Assembly (NCBI GenBank): GCA_016793885.1
Contig: JAEUHE010000133.1
Location: forward strand, 21,662 to 85,661
DNA: 64,000 nucleotides
Origin: Verrucomicrobiales bacterium
GTDB lineage: Bacteria; Verrucomicrobiota; Verrucomicrobiia; Limisphaerales; UBA11320
Direction: 5' to 3'
Notes under the pieces: model-generated
Told to the model about the DNA's origin: nothing
What the model saw: only the letters and a program-made list of their open reading frames with translations
The model's database searches: none
Shown here: one piece after another, positions 9,929 through 17,992 of the stretch
Layout of the letters: each line of letters opens with the position of its first letter
How positions within the stretch are numbered: position 1 is the stretch's first letter
Translations under genes and position numbers: made by a program

Positions 9929-10717
9929 ATGGCTCGTTCCAACAACACACAAACAAAGTGGGTTAGGATCGCCCGAGAACTCGGGGCCATTCCGCCCGCC
10001 CCGCCGGAGTGGAAGGACTGCGAGTTGGTCTTCGATGTTCGGCCGGATACTCCGGCGGACCTGGCGCAACCCCAGGCTCCGGGCGGCGGGGTCATTCTGA
10101 AAGACGCACATGGTAAGGCGGTGCTCGGCGAAATTCTTTGGGTGTTGATTCTCGCAGCCTTCGCGGTCGCGTTGACCTACGGCACTCTTTTTGCGAAAGG
10201 GGCCCAGGGGCTGCGCTCTCAAACCGGGCCGTTCCTTTTCGTCGTGTCCATTATTGGTCTCTTCGATTTGTTCTTCGTTGTGATCATTTGGAACTTCTCA
10301 TACCGCATCCTGAAATATTTTCGATTCGGATCTCCGAAGATTGGTCTGAGTGCGTATCCGCTGATCTTGGGTCGCGAGTTCAGCGTGGGCATCTCGAATT
10401 TGCCGCCGGGGCTTTCGCAGTTGAGCCTGACACTTCGCTGTCTCGGTGAGCGTTCCTATTCACGGAGGCGTGACAATCAGCATGAGGAGTGGGTCACGGA
10501 GTATTACGCTCTTCATCGCGTGGAGGGCTCCATGGGTCTCGATAGCGACGGTACCGGGGCTCAGTTTTCGGGGCTCTTGCCGGACCTTCCGAATCTGGCC
10601 ACTCGAGCAGGCGATCCCTGCAGCATTTTCTGGGATCTGGTGATTCGGGGTGAGCGGCGAGGACTGGATTTCGAGGCGCGATTTGTCATTCCGGTCTTCT
10701 CGCCAACCGAGACGTAA
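9929..10717 (+). CDS. Two-TM membrane protein with C-terminal beta domain
   Basis: 262 residues, not assigned to a named family. Two membrane helices are clear: ILWVLILAAFAVALTYGTLF (~69-88) and FLFVVSIIGLFDLFFVVIIW (~101-120). The rest is a soluble C-terminal domain rich in beta strands ending WDLVIRGERRGLDFEARFVI and PVF, a pattern seen at the end of arrestin-like/DUF3592-type bacterial membrane proteins. A start at ATG 9929 (MARSNNTQTKW) is taken because the preceding sequence is a repeat. It stands alone, with repeats on both sides. A role in envelope function is possible but not shown. Confidence 0.7.
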   Translation: MARSNNTQTKWVRIARELGAIPPAPPEWKDCELVFDVRPDTPADLAQPQAPGGGVILKDAHGKAVLGEILWVLILAAFAVALTYGTLFAKGAQGLRSQTGPFLFVVSIIGLFDLFFVVIIWNFSYRILKYFRFGSPKIGLSAYPLILGREFSVGISNLPPGLSQLSLTLRCLGERSYSRRRDNQHEEWVTEYYALHRVEGSMGLDSDGTGAQFSGLLPDLPNLATRAGDPCSIFWDLVIRGERRGLDFEARFVIPVFSPTET

Positions 10718-10806
10718 AACTCTCCAGAGCCAGGGTTCGGATCCAATCGTCTCGCACAAAGGCACAAAGCTCACGAAGCGCCGAGGAGAAAGGGCCCCGA
10801 ACCTTA

Positions 10807-10939
10807 AACCGCAATGGACGCAATGGACGCAATGTGGGACCCGATCCGAGATCTGAACTCTGAACTCATTTGGATTGGCCTCCATCAACTTTGTCCTTCT
10901 TCGGTATCGGACATCGCGTCCTTGGCGTCCATTGCGGTT
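10807..10939. repeat. Inverted-arm intergenic element with internal heptamers
   Basis: Left arm 10807-10834 repeats AATGGACGC; right arm 10911-10939 is its imperfect reverse complement (GGCGTCCATTGCGGTT). Between them lie two TGAACTC heptamers (about 10854-10867). It fills most of the 296-bp gap between the 2-TM gene and the convergent sigma54 regulator. A short run before it, 10755-10790 (cacaaaggcacaaagc), looks like a single arm of another such element. Confidence 0.7.
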
Positions 10940-11013
10940 CGATAGTCTCTCTTGGCTCGGCCTCTTCTTGCTTCTTGAGCTCCATCGTGGTTCTTCGGTC
11001 CAAGGCCATCCCC

Positions 11014-12660
11014 TCAGTATGGTAGCTTGTCTGGGGTGGTGTTGCGGCGCAGGCCGAGCGCTTTGATCCGCGAGTTCAGGGTCGTCGGCTTCATGCCGAG
11101 CAGTTCCGCCGCTCCGCCGGGGCCGAATACTTTCCCCTGCGCTTGCTCCAAGGCGGCTCGGATGTTCTCCCTTTCCTGGCGCTTCCATTCCTCGCGTGTC
11201 AGGGGGCGAGAACCTGGGGTCACCACCTCGCTACTCGAGCTCGAGGGGAGGCGAGTAGGTGGGCTAAGATTGAATTCCAAGGGTCCACCGCGCGACAGAA
11301 TGACGGCTCGCTCCACCGCGTTTTGGAGCTCGCGGACATTCCCGGGCCAGTCTTGTGCTGTCAGCTGATTCAGTGTCGCGGGAGTGATCCGCGGCAAAGG
11401 CCGGTTGAGGCGACGAGCGGCGAGTTTCACAAAATGTGTCGCGATCGGGGCAATGTCTTCGCGCCGTTCACGCAGGGAGGGGATCTCGATGGGGAAAACG
11501 CTGAGGCGATAGTATAGGTCCTGGCGGAAACGGCCTGCTTCGGCTTCCTTCTTCAGATCGCGATTGGTGGCGGCAATAATCCGGACGTTGAGCTTTCGCG
11601 TGCGGGTATCTCCGACACGCTCGATCTCTTGCTCCTGAAGGACCCGCAGGAGTTTCGATTGCATGGACAGCGGAACTTCGCCGATCTCGTCGAGGAATAG
11701 CGTGCCTCCGTCGGCCAACTCGAAGCGGCCGGGTTTGTCCTTGATCGCACCGGTGAAGGAACCGCGGACGTGGCCGAAAAACTCGCTCTCGAAGAGCGCC
11801 TCCGGGATGGCACCACAATTTACCTTGATGAGCGCGCGTCCGTGCCGCGAACTCCCATCGTGGATAGCGCGCGCCACGAGCTCCTTGCCCGTACCGCTCT
11901 CTCCGGTGATCAGTACCGCGGCGTCCGTAGCGGCCACCAGCTGAATTTGCTCCATCACCTTGCGCAGCCCCGGGCTGCTGCCGATCATGTCCTTGACCCC
12001 CAAGGCCTCGGTCACTTCCTGACGCAGATAGCCGTTCTCCTGTTCCAGTCGGGATTTGAGGTGCTCGATCTCCTCGAACGCACGCGCATTGGCAATGGCG
12101 ACCGCGGCGTGGTTGGCAAACCGTCCCAGCTTCTCGAAATCTCGCGTGTCTAAGGGGGTTCGACTGAAGAGTCCCAGAACGCCGAGGGTTTCACCGCGAA
12201 ACACCAGTGGTAGTCCGGCGAACGTATGCATCCCTTCGGCGCGGACCCATTCTGGACGCACCACCCACTGGGTGTTCTCGGCCATCTGGGTGACTAAAAC
12301 CGGCTGCCCCGTCGCAGCGATGTGGCCTACCTTGCGTACGCCGATGGGGAACCTGCGAAAATCGCCATCGAGGCGGGACCAGTCCTCCGTGGAGCTGTGT
12401 GGTCGTCCGGCGCTGGCGGCCAGATGAAGGCATCGAGTTTGGTCCGGACATTCCGTACGAAACCGACACGTGTGGCAAATGTCCCCCGGACGAACCAGCC
12501 AGAGGCGCACGAGAGCGACGTCAGCACCTCCCTCCGAATCCCGCTCGGCCTCTCTCCTCCGAACGTCGGCGATCTGTTCGACAACCAACTGCAGCACACT
12601 CGCCACGGAGCGCTGTTCCGCCATGGCCAAGACGATGTCCTGCAGGGCATCCATGTTCAT
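11014..12660 (-). CDS. GAF-domain sigma54-dependent transcription activator (NorR/FhlA-like layout)
   Basis: 548 residues with the order GAF (about 20-190), AAA+ and Fis-type helix-turn-helix. Walker A is GESGTGKE (~252), the sigma54-contact loop reads GSFTGA instead of the usual GAFTGA (~299), Walker B is GGTLFLDEIGEV, and the C-terminus ends in a Fis-like helix (AAELLGMKPTTLNSRIKALG). There is no receiver domain, so control should come from a signal sensed by the GAF domain. That domain carries an unusual cysteine set, CHTCRFRTECPDQTRC (C-x2-C-x5-C-x5-C, ~60-75), suggesting metal, Fe-S or redox sensing. Three ACGA-N4-TCGT palindromes lie just upstream of its start, with no other gene close by, so self-regulation is likely. 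The target operon is not identified. Confidence 0.92.
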   Translation of the reverse strand: MNMDALQDIVLAMAEQRSVASVLQLVVEQIADVRRREAERDSEGGADVALVRLWLVRPGDICHTCRFRTECPDQTRCLHLAASAGRPHSSTEDWSRLDGDFRRFPIGVRKVGHIAATGQPVLVTQMAENTQWVVRPEWVRAEGMHTFAGLPLVFRGETLGVLGLFSRTPLDTRDFEKLGRFANHAAVAIANARAFEEIEHLKSRLEQENGYLRQEVTEALGVKDMIGSSPGLRKVMEQIQLVAATDAAVLITGESGTGKELVARAIHDGSSRHGRALIKVNCGAIPEALFESEFFGHVRGSFTGAIKDKPGRFELADGGTLFLDEIGEVPLSMQSKLLRVLQEQEIERVGDTRTRKLNVRIIAATNRDLKKEAEAGRFRQDLYYRLSVFPIEIPSLRERREDIAPIATHFVKLAARRLNRPLPRITPATLNQLTAQDWPGNVRELQNAVERAVILSRGGPLEFNLSPPTRLPSSSSSEVVTPGSRPLTREEWKRQERENIRAALEQAQGKVFGPGGAAELLGMKPTTLNSRIKALGLRRNTTPDKLPY

Positions 12661-12671
12661 AGGTGGAAACT

Positions 12672-12723
12672 ACGATAAATCGTCAAACTCTACAACGAAT
12701 AGTCGTAAATGACGATAATTCGT
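12672..12723. promoter_or_regulatory. Three ACGA-N4-TCGT palindromes upstream of the GAF-sigma54 regulator
   Basis: ACGATAAATCGT (12672-12683), ACGAATAGTCGT (12695-12706) and ACGATAATTCGT (12712-12723), start-to-start 23 and 17 bp, in an AT-rich 50-bp patch immediately before the regulator's start codon at 12660. Repeated dyads of this kind fit an operator for a dimeric/hexameric activator; binding by the adjacent regulator is inference. Confidence 0.7.
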
Positions 12724-12850
12724 TGTGTTTCGACTGGAGGCTGCTTGGACTGGCGATGCCCGGGGACGTGGTAGCCCTCTCTCAGCTTTTTGGCACCCCC
12801 GCAGGGGGGATCCCTGCTCCGCTGGGAAAGACAAAGCGGTAGAGGTCTTT

Positions 12851-13332
12851 AAGCATTACCCACAAGTTCTGGATCGCTTTGGTCTCTATCCCAAGGGGAT
12901 CGCGCGGGGTCGGGTGTGCTGAGAACTCGGTAGGATTCAGGTCGAATTCAGCTCGTCACTCCCCGCGATGATGCGGGCTTTCAGCCCTCAGCGTGTGTGG
13001 GGTGAGGCAACCTGGGGTTGTCACCCCAGGCTGGAATGGTGCTGGGCCTGTGGCCCGCTGACTCAGCCACCACTAGTGAATCCCATGCGAATCTGGGCTC
13101 AATGGCCGATGCTGAGTTTGGTAGTGGGTCGAAGGCCCTTCGGGCTTAAGCACCGACGGTGCGTCCCATCCCAGCCTGGGGTGACAACCCCAGGTAAACA
13201 TCCATTTTGCCATCCAGGGCTGAAAGCCCGGTATAAGGCCGTCGAGCCGGTCGCGACTTCACCACCTTTCTCACCCACTTCGAATCCCGGCAGGATTCTA
13301 ACGGTTGTCCCAGCAACTTGTGGGTAATGCTT
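12851..13332. repeat. MITE-like element with perfect 18-bp terminal inverted repeats
   Basis: AAGCATTACCCACAAGTT (12851-12868) is exactly the reverse complement of 13315-13332. Inside are further nested inverted arms: CGGGCTTTCAGCCCT and CCTGGGGTTGTCACCCCAGG on the left (12975-13032) and their complements on the right (13180-13235), plus smaller hairpins. No credible gene. The right half recurs, inverted, at 63729-64000. The stretch 12725-12850 before it contains a GC-rich hairpin (CCCCCGCAGGGGGG) and no gene; 13333-13516 holds nothing beyond a weak copy of the CGGAT-type arm at about 13409-13435. Confidence 0.75.
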
Positions 13333-13516
13333 AGGGCACGACACCGCTGTTCCTTCGCGTGAGGTTGCACAGCTCTGGTCACCGAAGCGAGTGACTAGTT
13401 CTTATCCATCCGAGTCATCCAAGAAATCCGCGGTTACAGCTGCCTTCCCCAGGGATGGTTCATTTCTTTGTGGAGTGTTTGACTGAGTTGGCATGAAGAC
13501 TGCATTGGGATGGGAT

Positions 13517-13954
13517 ATGAACTCGCGACCTCCCTTTCCTCCGTTCACGGCCGAAACGGCTCGGCTCAAAGTCCAAGCGGCTGAAGACGCCTGGAACACG
13601 CGCGACCCGGAACGGGTCTCGCTCGCTTACACCGAAGACACCGAGTGGCGAAACCGTTCTGAATTCCTGCATGGGCGGGCTCAAGTGGTGGAGTTTCTGC
13701 GGCGAAAGTGGAGTCGCGAACACGACTACCGATTGCGCAAGGAGCTGTGGGCATTCACCGACAGTCGAATCGCGGTGCGATTCGAATATGAGTTTCACGA
13801 CGAGTCCGGCCAGTGGTTTCGCGCCTACGGCAACGAGAACTGGGAGTTTACTCCGAGCGGACTCATGCAGCGACGCTTTGCGAGTATCAATGACTTGGCG
13901 ATCACCGAGGCAGAACGGAAGTTTCGCTGGGAGCGCCCGGTTCCGGCCAAATGA
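13517..13954 (+). CDS. DUF1348 / NTF2-like (SnoaL-fold) protein
   Basis: 145 residues from ATG 13517 ([10 protein letters not shown]); an upstream ATG at 13493 would add eight residues not usual for the family. The sequence is a full-length DUF1348 member: [53 protein letters not shown], then [11 protein letters not shown] and [11 protein letters not shown]. Such proteins have the NTF2-like cone fold, a small pocket used elsewhere for isomerases or hydrolases; the substrate for DUF1348 is not known. It is followed by two other small soluble proteins in the same direction (gaps 115 and 41 bp). Confidence 0.9.
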   Translation: MNSRPPFPPFTAETARLKVQAAEDAWNTRDPERVSLAYTEDTEWRNRSEFLHGRAQVVEFLRRKWSREHDYRLRKELWAFTDSRIAVRFEYEFHDESGQWFRAYGNENWEFTPSGLMQRRFASINDLAITEAERKFRWERPVPAK

Positions 13955-14069
13955 GCGGTCAGGATGATCTTGAAAACCCTTCTTGATGCCTGCCTCGGGT
14001 GAAGACCATGGTACCATCGTGGCCGCGGCCAGACCCATTCGATAACCCACTCCCAACCTAAGATTCTTT

Positions 14070-14522
14070 ATGCCAACCATCACCGGTCCCGATCTCACTC
14101 AACGTCCGCCCCGCAGCCCACGGGTTCGCCTGGGCGGCTATGCCATGTTGCCTCGCGTACTCGATAAAGCTCGCGCCTCGATTCTCGGAAAAGCCGGGGA
14201 GTACAAGTATGGCAACCCAATGGATCAATATCTGTTTGGGTTCGCTGGCATTGCCCAGGAGGCGTTGCTTGAGCAGGTCAAAACAGGTGCGACCGATTGG
14301 GATCTGTTGCTCTGGGTGAACGCCCACGCAAGACCGGCTCGCGCACCGTATGAAGTCGTCGCCTGGTCTTCGTGGCTGGAGACGATGCCCATTGGAGATG
14401 CCGAGGATTTCGAGTGGTTCACCGCCCAAGTCAAACGGTTGAACCCGAAGCGTACCGATCTCCACACGGTCATGGACTATCTCGATGCTGACGATCATGT
14501 CAGCTTCGGTGGGCAGGCCTGA
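14070..14522 (+). CDS. DUF5069 domain protein
   Basis: 150 residues. The opening (DLTQRPPRSPRVRLGGYAML, then LPRVLDKARASILGKAGEYK) and the middle (YLFGFAGIAQEALLEQVKTG) are the recognisable DUF5069 pattern, a small soluble family of unknown activity. It ends with a region rich in Asp/His. There is no signal peptide or membrane segment. The start at 14070 gives the usual family N-terminus. It lies 41 bp upstream of a PNPOx-like gene and could be co-transcribed with it. Confidence 0.85.
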   Translation: MPTITGPDLTQRPPRSPRVRLGGYAMLPRVLDKARASILGKAGEYKYGNPMDQYLFGFAGIAQEALLEQVKTGATDWDLLLWVNAHARPARAPYEVVAWSSWLETMPIGDAEDFEWFTAQVKRLNPKRTDLHTVMDYLDADDHVSFGGQA

Positions 14523-14563
14523 AGATTATCCCTGCTGAGCATCAACATACCTTCTCCAAAACT

Positions 14564-15160
14564 ATGGCTGGCCGCTATCTGGAAACCTACTTCACGCCGA
14601 AAGTGCTGGCTGCCCAGCAGCATTACTTCGGACGTTCGCAGAGTTTACCCCCGCAACCGGAGACCGACCCTCTCACGGAGGAGGAGCGGACTTTCATTGA
14701 GGCACGCGACTCGTTCTACATGGCGACCGTGAGCGAGAATGGCTGGCCATATATGCAGCATCGTGGCGGTCAGCCGGGCTTCCTCAAGGTGGTGACACCG
14801 AATCGACTGGCCTTCGCCGACTACAAGGGCAACCGGCAGATGCTCTCAACCGGCAATTTGGCGGCGAATGATCGCGTGGCGCTGTTCTTGATGGATTACC
14901 CTCGTCGAGAGCGGTTGAAGATTCTAGGCCGCGCTCGCGTTGAGGATGCCCGCCAACATCCGGAACTGGTCGCTCAAATCGCCGAGCCGGAAATCCGGGG
15001 CATCGTCGAGCGAGTGGTGCTCATTGAAGTCGTGTCCTTTGATTGGAATTGCCCGAAGTATATCACTCCGCGGTTTACCTCCGCGGAGGTGGAACAGGCC
15101 GTCGCGCCGCTCCATCAGCGCATTGCTGAGTTGGAAGCGCAGTTGAAGGCGCGGGGATGA
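14564..15160 (+). CDS. Pyridoxamine 5'-phosphate oxidase-fold flavin-binding protein
   Basis: 198 residues. The split-barrel core is visible: FIEARDSFYMATVSENGWPY (~46-65), HRGGQPGFLKVVTPNRLAFA, DYKGNRQMLSTGNLAANDRV and ALFLMDYPRRERLKILGRAR. This is the PNPOx-like group in which FMN (or another cofactor) binds across a dimer. The short C-terminal tail (LHQRIAELEAQLKARG) is helical. These stand-alone members are usually oxidoreductases of unknown substrate and not true PdxH, so I give no gene symbol. Confidence 0.88.
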   Translation: MAGRYLETYFTPKVLAAQQHYFGRSQSLPPQPETDPLTEEERTFIEARDSFYMATVSENGWPYMQHRGGQPGFLKVVTPNRLAFADYKGNRQMLSTGNLAANDRVALFLMDYPRRERLKILGRARVEDARQHPELVAQIAEPEIRGIVERVVLIEVVSFDWNCPKYITPRFTSAEVEQAVAPLHQRIAELEAQLKARG

Positions 15161-15177
15161 ACCTAGGAAGGAGGATA

Positions 15178-15316
15178 CAAACCACGGATTTCTCGGATGA
15201 CACGGATCCGCAAAGACTTGGAAGGAAGACCCTCATCAACCTGAGAGGGAGTGCGAATTAGTCCTCGAGAACCTTACAAAGCCTTCTTAATCCGTGTCAT
15301 CCGTGAAATCCGAGGT
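15178..15316. repeat. Inverted-arm element with CGGAT words
   Basis: Left arm about 15178-15208 (ACCACGGATTTCTCGGATGA and on) pairs with right arm 15288-15316 (ATCCGTGTCATCCGTGAAAT and on). The core between is about 80 bp with no gene. Confidence 0.7.
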
Positions 15317-15356
15317 GACTCCATTCCCGGTTATAGGTTAAATGTCATAACGGCGC

Positions 15357-15556
15357 GATGGATGCCTGCCTGACGCTGGATTCTTTTCCCGACCGTTGCC
15401 CCCCAGGCGACAGAGAGCAAAAGGTTCAAGCGAGAGATTCGCCACCTCATCTACAGTAAACGGCACTACGCGTTTCGCATCTTGTTCACCGTGTCGGGGG
15501 AGAGCGTACATATCCTACACGTTCGGCGAGAATCGCGAACGCGGGTAAGCCCGTAA
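15357..15556 (+). pseudogene. Frameshifted ParE/RelE-type toxin remnant
   Basis: Translating 15357 onward gives MDACLTLDSFPDRCPPG, the mid part of a ParE-like toxin (usual form '..SLAEFPERCPLAPE'). One frame over, the homology continues as FKREIRHLIYSKRHYAFRIL, FTVSGESVHILHVRRESRTR and a stop at 15554-15556. The two halves join only if one frame shift is allowed near 15400, and the N-terminal third and any antitoxin gene are missing. It is therefore a dead copy of a type II toxin gene. Recognition rests on the REIRxLIYxKRxxxFRILFTV and VHILHVRR patterns, characteristic of the family. Confidence 0.65.
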
Positions 15557-15623
15557 TAGGCTGTGCGCCATTGCGAGAGAACTGAGCGTAAGCGCTGGTT
15601 GCGCTGGGTGCCCCGGAACCGGC

Positions 15624-17000
15624 TTATCGACCTTGAGTCAACAGTTGTGAGCCCACTTGGGCGATCCATGAGCGAGTCCATTCCACCGTTTCGAGATTGA
15701 GATCGCAGACATTCGTCCCCAGAAAAATGATGCCTTCGATCTTTCCCTCTTGAAGCCAGCGCAAGGCGAGGGCGCATTGGTGCTTCATTCGATCCAGTGG
15801 CAGGGCTCGATTGTTTCCAAAGTCATAGAGATAACAGCCGAGGAACACTCGTTGATGCGGTGCCAGCTCCCGGAGTCGGGCGAAGTTTGTCTCGAGTTGC
15901 GCGAGATCCTCCGATTTCCAGGTCCAGAGTGACACAATATCGCAGAGTTCCAGATGCGACTGCACTCGCGGGGTCAGTTGGTAGGTGTAAAGAGTAACCC
16001 CGAGATCAAGCCGCCGGTCCGGGAGCCGCAGGCGCTGACGTATGGCTTGCAACGCTGCCGGTGAGAGCGCAGCCGAAGCGACCGATGGACTCGAAGGATC
16101 GATCAGCAGCGATGGCTCATGACCGGGGAAAGTTGAACTTGCCTCGATTTTGGCGGTCTTTAGATCCACTTCCACCGCATCGGACCAAAGTCTCAAGGCC
16201 CGGAGTCCGCAGCTTCGGGAGCTTTTGATTCCGGAGTCGTGGGTGTTGAGAAACCGAAAGCGAAGGAATCGAGTGGGATTTCCTGGAAGAGTGACCGAGT
16301 GCGCGGCTCCTGCCTCATTCGGCATCCGGCCCCCGCCAGCTTCGACCCACGTCGCACCATCGATCGAGGTGGCTACGGTAAAATCCTTCGATCGATAGTC
16401 CCCAGTGCGCCATTCGGTTTGTTGCAGGTCGACCCGAGTCAGCTTCCGGGCTTGCGGCAATTCCAGGTTCAGCTCGACCGGAAACGGTGGCTCATTCTTA
16501 GCCAGCCACTGGGGTGAAGCGGAAGACTCGGCCGCGAGATGGAAAAAATCATCCATGAACACTCCGGTGATGTTTGGATTGGCTGCGACTAGACGGAAAA
16601 CCGCCTCGCGCTCTTCGGTCGAGGTGATGCCATTGGCGCCGGTGATGGACCACATGACTCGGCTCATCGAGCGGAAGGGAATCACATACTGATCAAAGGG
16701 GGGCGCAGGCTTGCCTAGGTACCGGATGAAAATGACATTCTTCGTCCCGAGATAAGCGGCCCCCTCCACCGGGGTCATTCGAGAAGGGCCCGGCAGGCCC
16801 CAGTTTCCGTTGTAAACCCCGGCATCGTGCGCCCACGCCCACAGCCGATCGTTCACGGTGGTGGGCTGTGGCGGTTGCGATTGTCCGTTGGATCGTTCTG
16901 CCGCCAGGAGAAGTAGCGAGAGGACTAGAAAGATCGGCGCCCGTTGGCGGGAATTGCAGACACTGGCGGCGGTCGCGAGGCCGTTGAGCATCTTGCGCAT
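15624..17000 (-). CDS. Secreted glycosidase-like barrel protein with inserted F5/8C-type domain
   Basis: I place the start at 17000 (MRKMLNGLATAASV), which gives a signal peptide ending near LLLAAERSNGQS; an upstream in-frame ATG is at 17051. The mature part starts with a barrel-like segment (NDRLWAWAHDAGVYNGNWGL, ANPNITGVFMDDFF at about 140-155), then a jelly-roll module resembling F5/8 type C (LNLELPQARKLTRVDLQQTE, FTVATSIDGATWVEAGGG, RFLRFRFLNTHDSGIKSS, about 170-280), then returns to barrel sequence (LGVTLYTYQL, IVSLWTWKSEDLAQLE, RVFLGCYLYDFG). The Asp pair in VFMDDFF could be catalytic. Probably a carbohydrate-active or carbohydrate-binding exported protein; the substrate cannot be told. 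Confidence 0.7.
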   Translation of the reverse strand: MRKMLNGLATAASVCNSRQRAPIFLVLSLLLLAAERSNGQSQPPQPTTVNDRLWAWAHDAGVYNGNWGLPGPSRMTPVEGAAYLGTKNVIFIRYLGKPAPPFDQYVIPFRSMSRVMWSITGANGITSTEEREAVFRLVAANPNITGVFMDDFFHLAAESSASPQWLAKNEPPFPVELNLELPQARKLTRVDLQQTEWRTGDYRSKDFTVATSIDGATWVEAGGGRMPNEAGAAHSVTLPGNPTRFLRFRFLNTHDSGIKSSRSCGLRALRLWSDAVEVDLKTAKIEASSTFPGHEPSLLIDPSSPSVASAALSPAALQAIRQRLRLPDRRLDLGVTLYTYQLTPRVQSHLELCDIVSLWTWKSEDLAQLETNFARLRELAPHQRVFLGCYLYDFGNNRALPLDRMKHQCALALRWLQEGKIEGIIFLGTNVCDLNLETVEWTRSWIAQVGSQLLTQGR

Positions 17001-17077
17001 ATAGGAGATTGGCTGCCACGGGACAAGCCGGAAGCGATGGAGGGTAGGCACTTCTTCGCATGAGTTCCTGAGGCCGA

Positions 17078-17340
17078 AACCGAGAACCCGGAGGGTTCAT
17101 AGAGATTATACGGGGCGTGGAGCGCAGGGACACCCCCGGTCTGTCGGCCTCCTATTCAACAGCACCCTGAAAGGCGTGCCACCCGTCGGCGAACGGGCTG
17201 ACGAACGGATTTGGTTCTTTGAGTAGGGGTGACGCAAGTCTCAGAAGCCGGTGGCATCGCTGCGCGATGCTCCATACTTTTAACAGTTCCGGGGGTGCGA
17301 GCGCCCCCGGCGACATCTCTTTGAACCCTGCGGGTTCGGG
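17078..17340. repeat. Inverted-arm element with two-hairpin repeat, copy 2
   Basis: Left arm 17078-17138 (GAACCCGGAGGGTTC, later ACACCCCCGG) is complementary to the right arm 17288-17340 (CCGGGGGTGC, later GAACCCTGCGGGTTC). Inside, GCATCGC-tgc-GCGATGC and CCGGGGG/CCCCCGG reproduce, inverted, the hairpins seen at 9789-9853. It occupies most of the gap before the PhnA gene; 17341-17516 shows nothing else recognisable. Confidence 0.7.
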
Positions 17341-17516
17341 CCCTGCCGACAAAGTGAGAAACGTCAGCGTTGTCCAGCTTGTCTAGCCCACATTTGTGGA
17401 GGTAAAGATGAGAGCCAACTGGCGCTTTATTCACCCCCTACAGTCTCATCCCCTCCGCCGCCACACCTAACTGCGCGATTGTCATCGGACGTTGGCGCAG
17501 GATAACATCAGGGCTT

Positions 17517-17852
17517 ATGACGAAGCCGGCTTGCCCGATGTGCACGATGGAAGAAGTTTTGGAACACGCGGATCGATGGGAGTGCGTGACCTGTGGCCAC
17601 GAATGGCCGCGTGAGGTCGAGGAGGCTCCTGCCGCTGGGGCGCGCGTGGTCAAGGATGCGCATGGCACGGTTCTCGCCGACGGCGACTCGGTCACCTTGA
17701 TTAAAGACCTGAAGTTGAAGGGTTCGTCGCAGGTCATCAAAGGCGGGACCAAGGCGAAGAGTATTCGCTTGGTGGATGGCGATCACGAGATTTCCTGCAA
17801 GATGGACGGCATGGCCATCGGCCTCAAAGCCTGCTTCGTGAAGAAGGCGTAA
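17517..17852 (+). CDS. phnA: PhnA/YjdM-family zinc-ribbon protein
   Basis: 111 residues, normal for the family. The N-terminus holds a zinc ribbon, CPMCTMEEVL and WECVTCGHEW (two CxxC pairs, residues ~6-27), followed by the conserved PhnA domain (VVKDAHGTVLADGDSVTLIK, DLKLKGSSQVIKGGTKAKSI, then MAIGLKACFVKKA). Despite the historical name, the E. coli homologue is not needed for phosphonate breakdown and its role is unclear. It stands alone, converging on the SNF2 helicase gene 141 bp away. Confidence 0.93.
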   Translation: MTKPACPMCTMEEVLEHADRWECVTCGHEWPREVEEAPAAGARVVKDAHGTVLADGDSVTLIKDLKLKGSSQVIKGGTKAKSIRLVDGDHEISCKMDGMAIGLKACFVKKA

Positions 17853-17992
17853 GGGCACTGCGTGCCGGGCAACTCCTCTTCTAACCTGAGAGGACGGGGC
17901 CTACAGCGGAAGGGCGGCAGCGTTCTCACGTTCCGTCTCCGCTGGCAGCTCCGACGTGACAAGCGGCTCCGACAAGGCAACCCAAATGCTTC

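Noticed and set aside
12968..13344. Several open frames in 12.7-13.4 kb
   Set aside because: They lie in the MITE-like element on both strands and are read through its hairpin arms.
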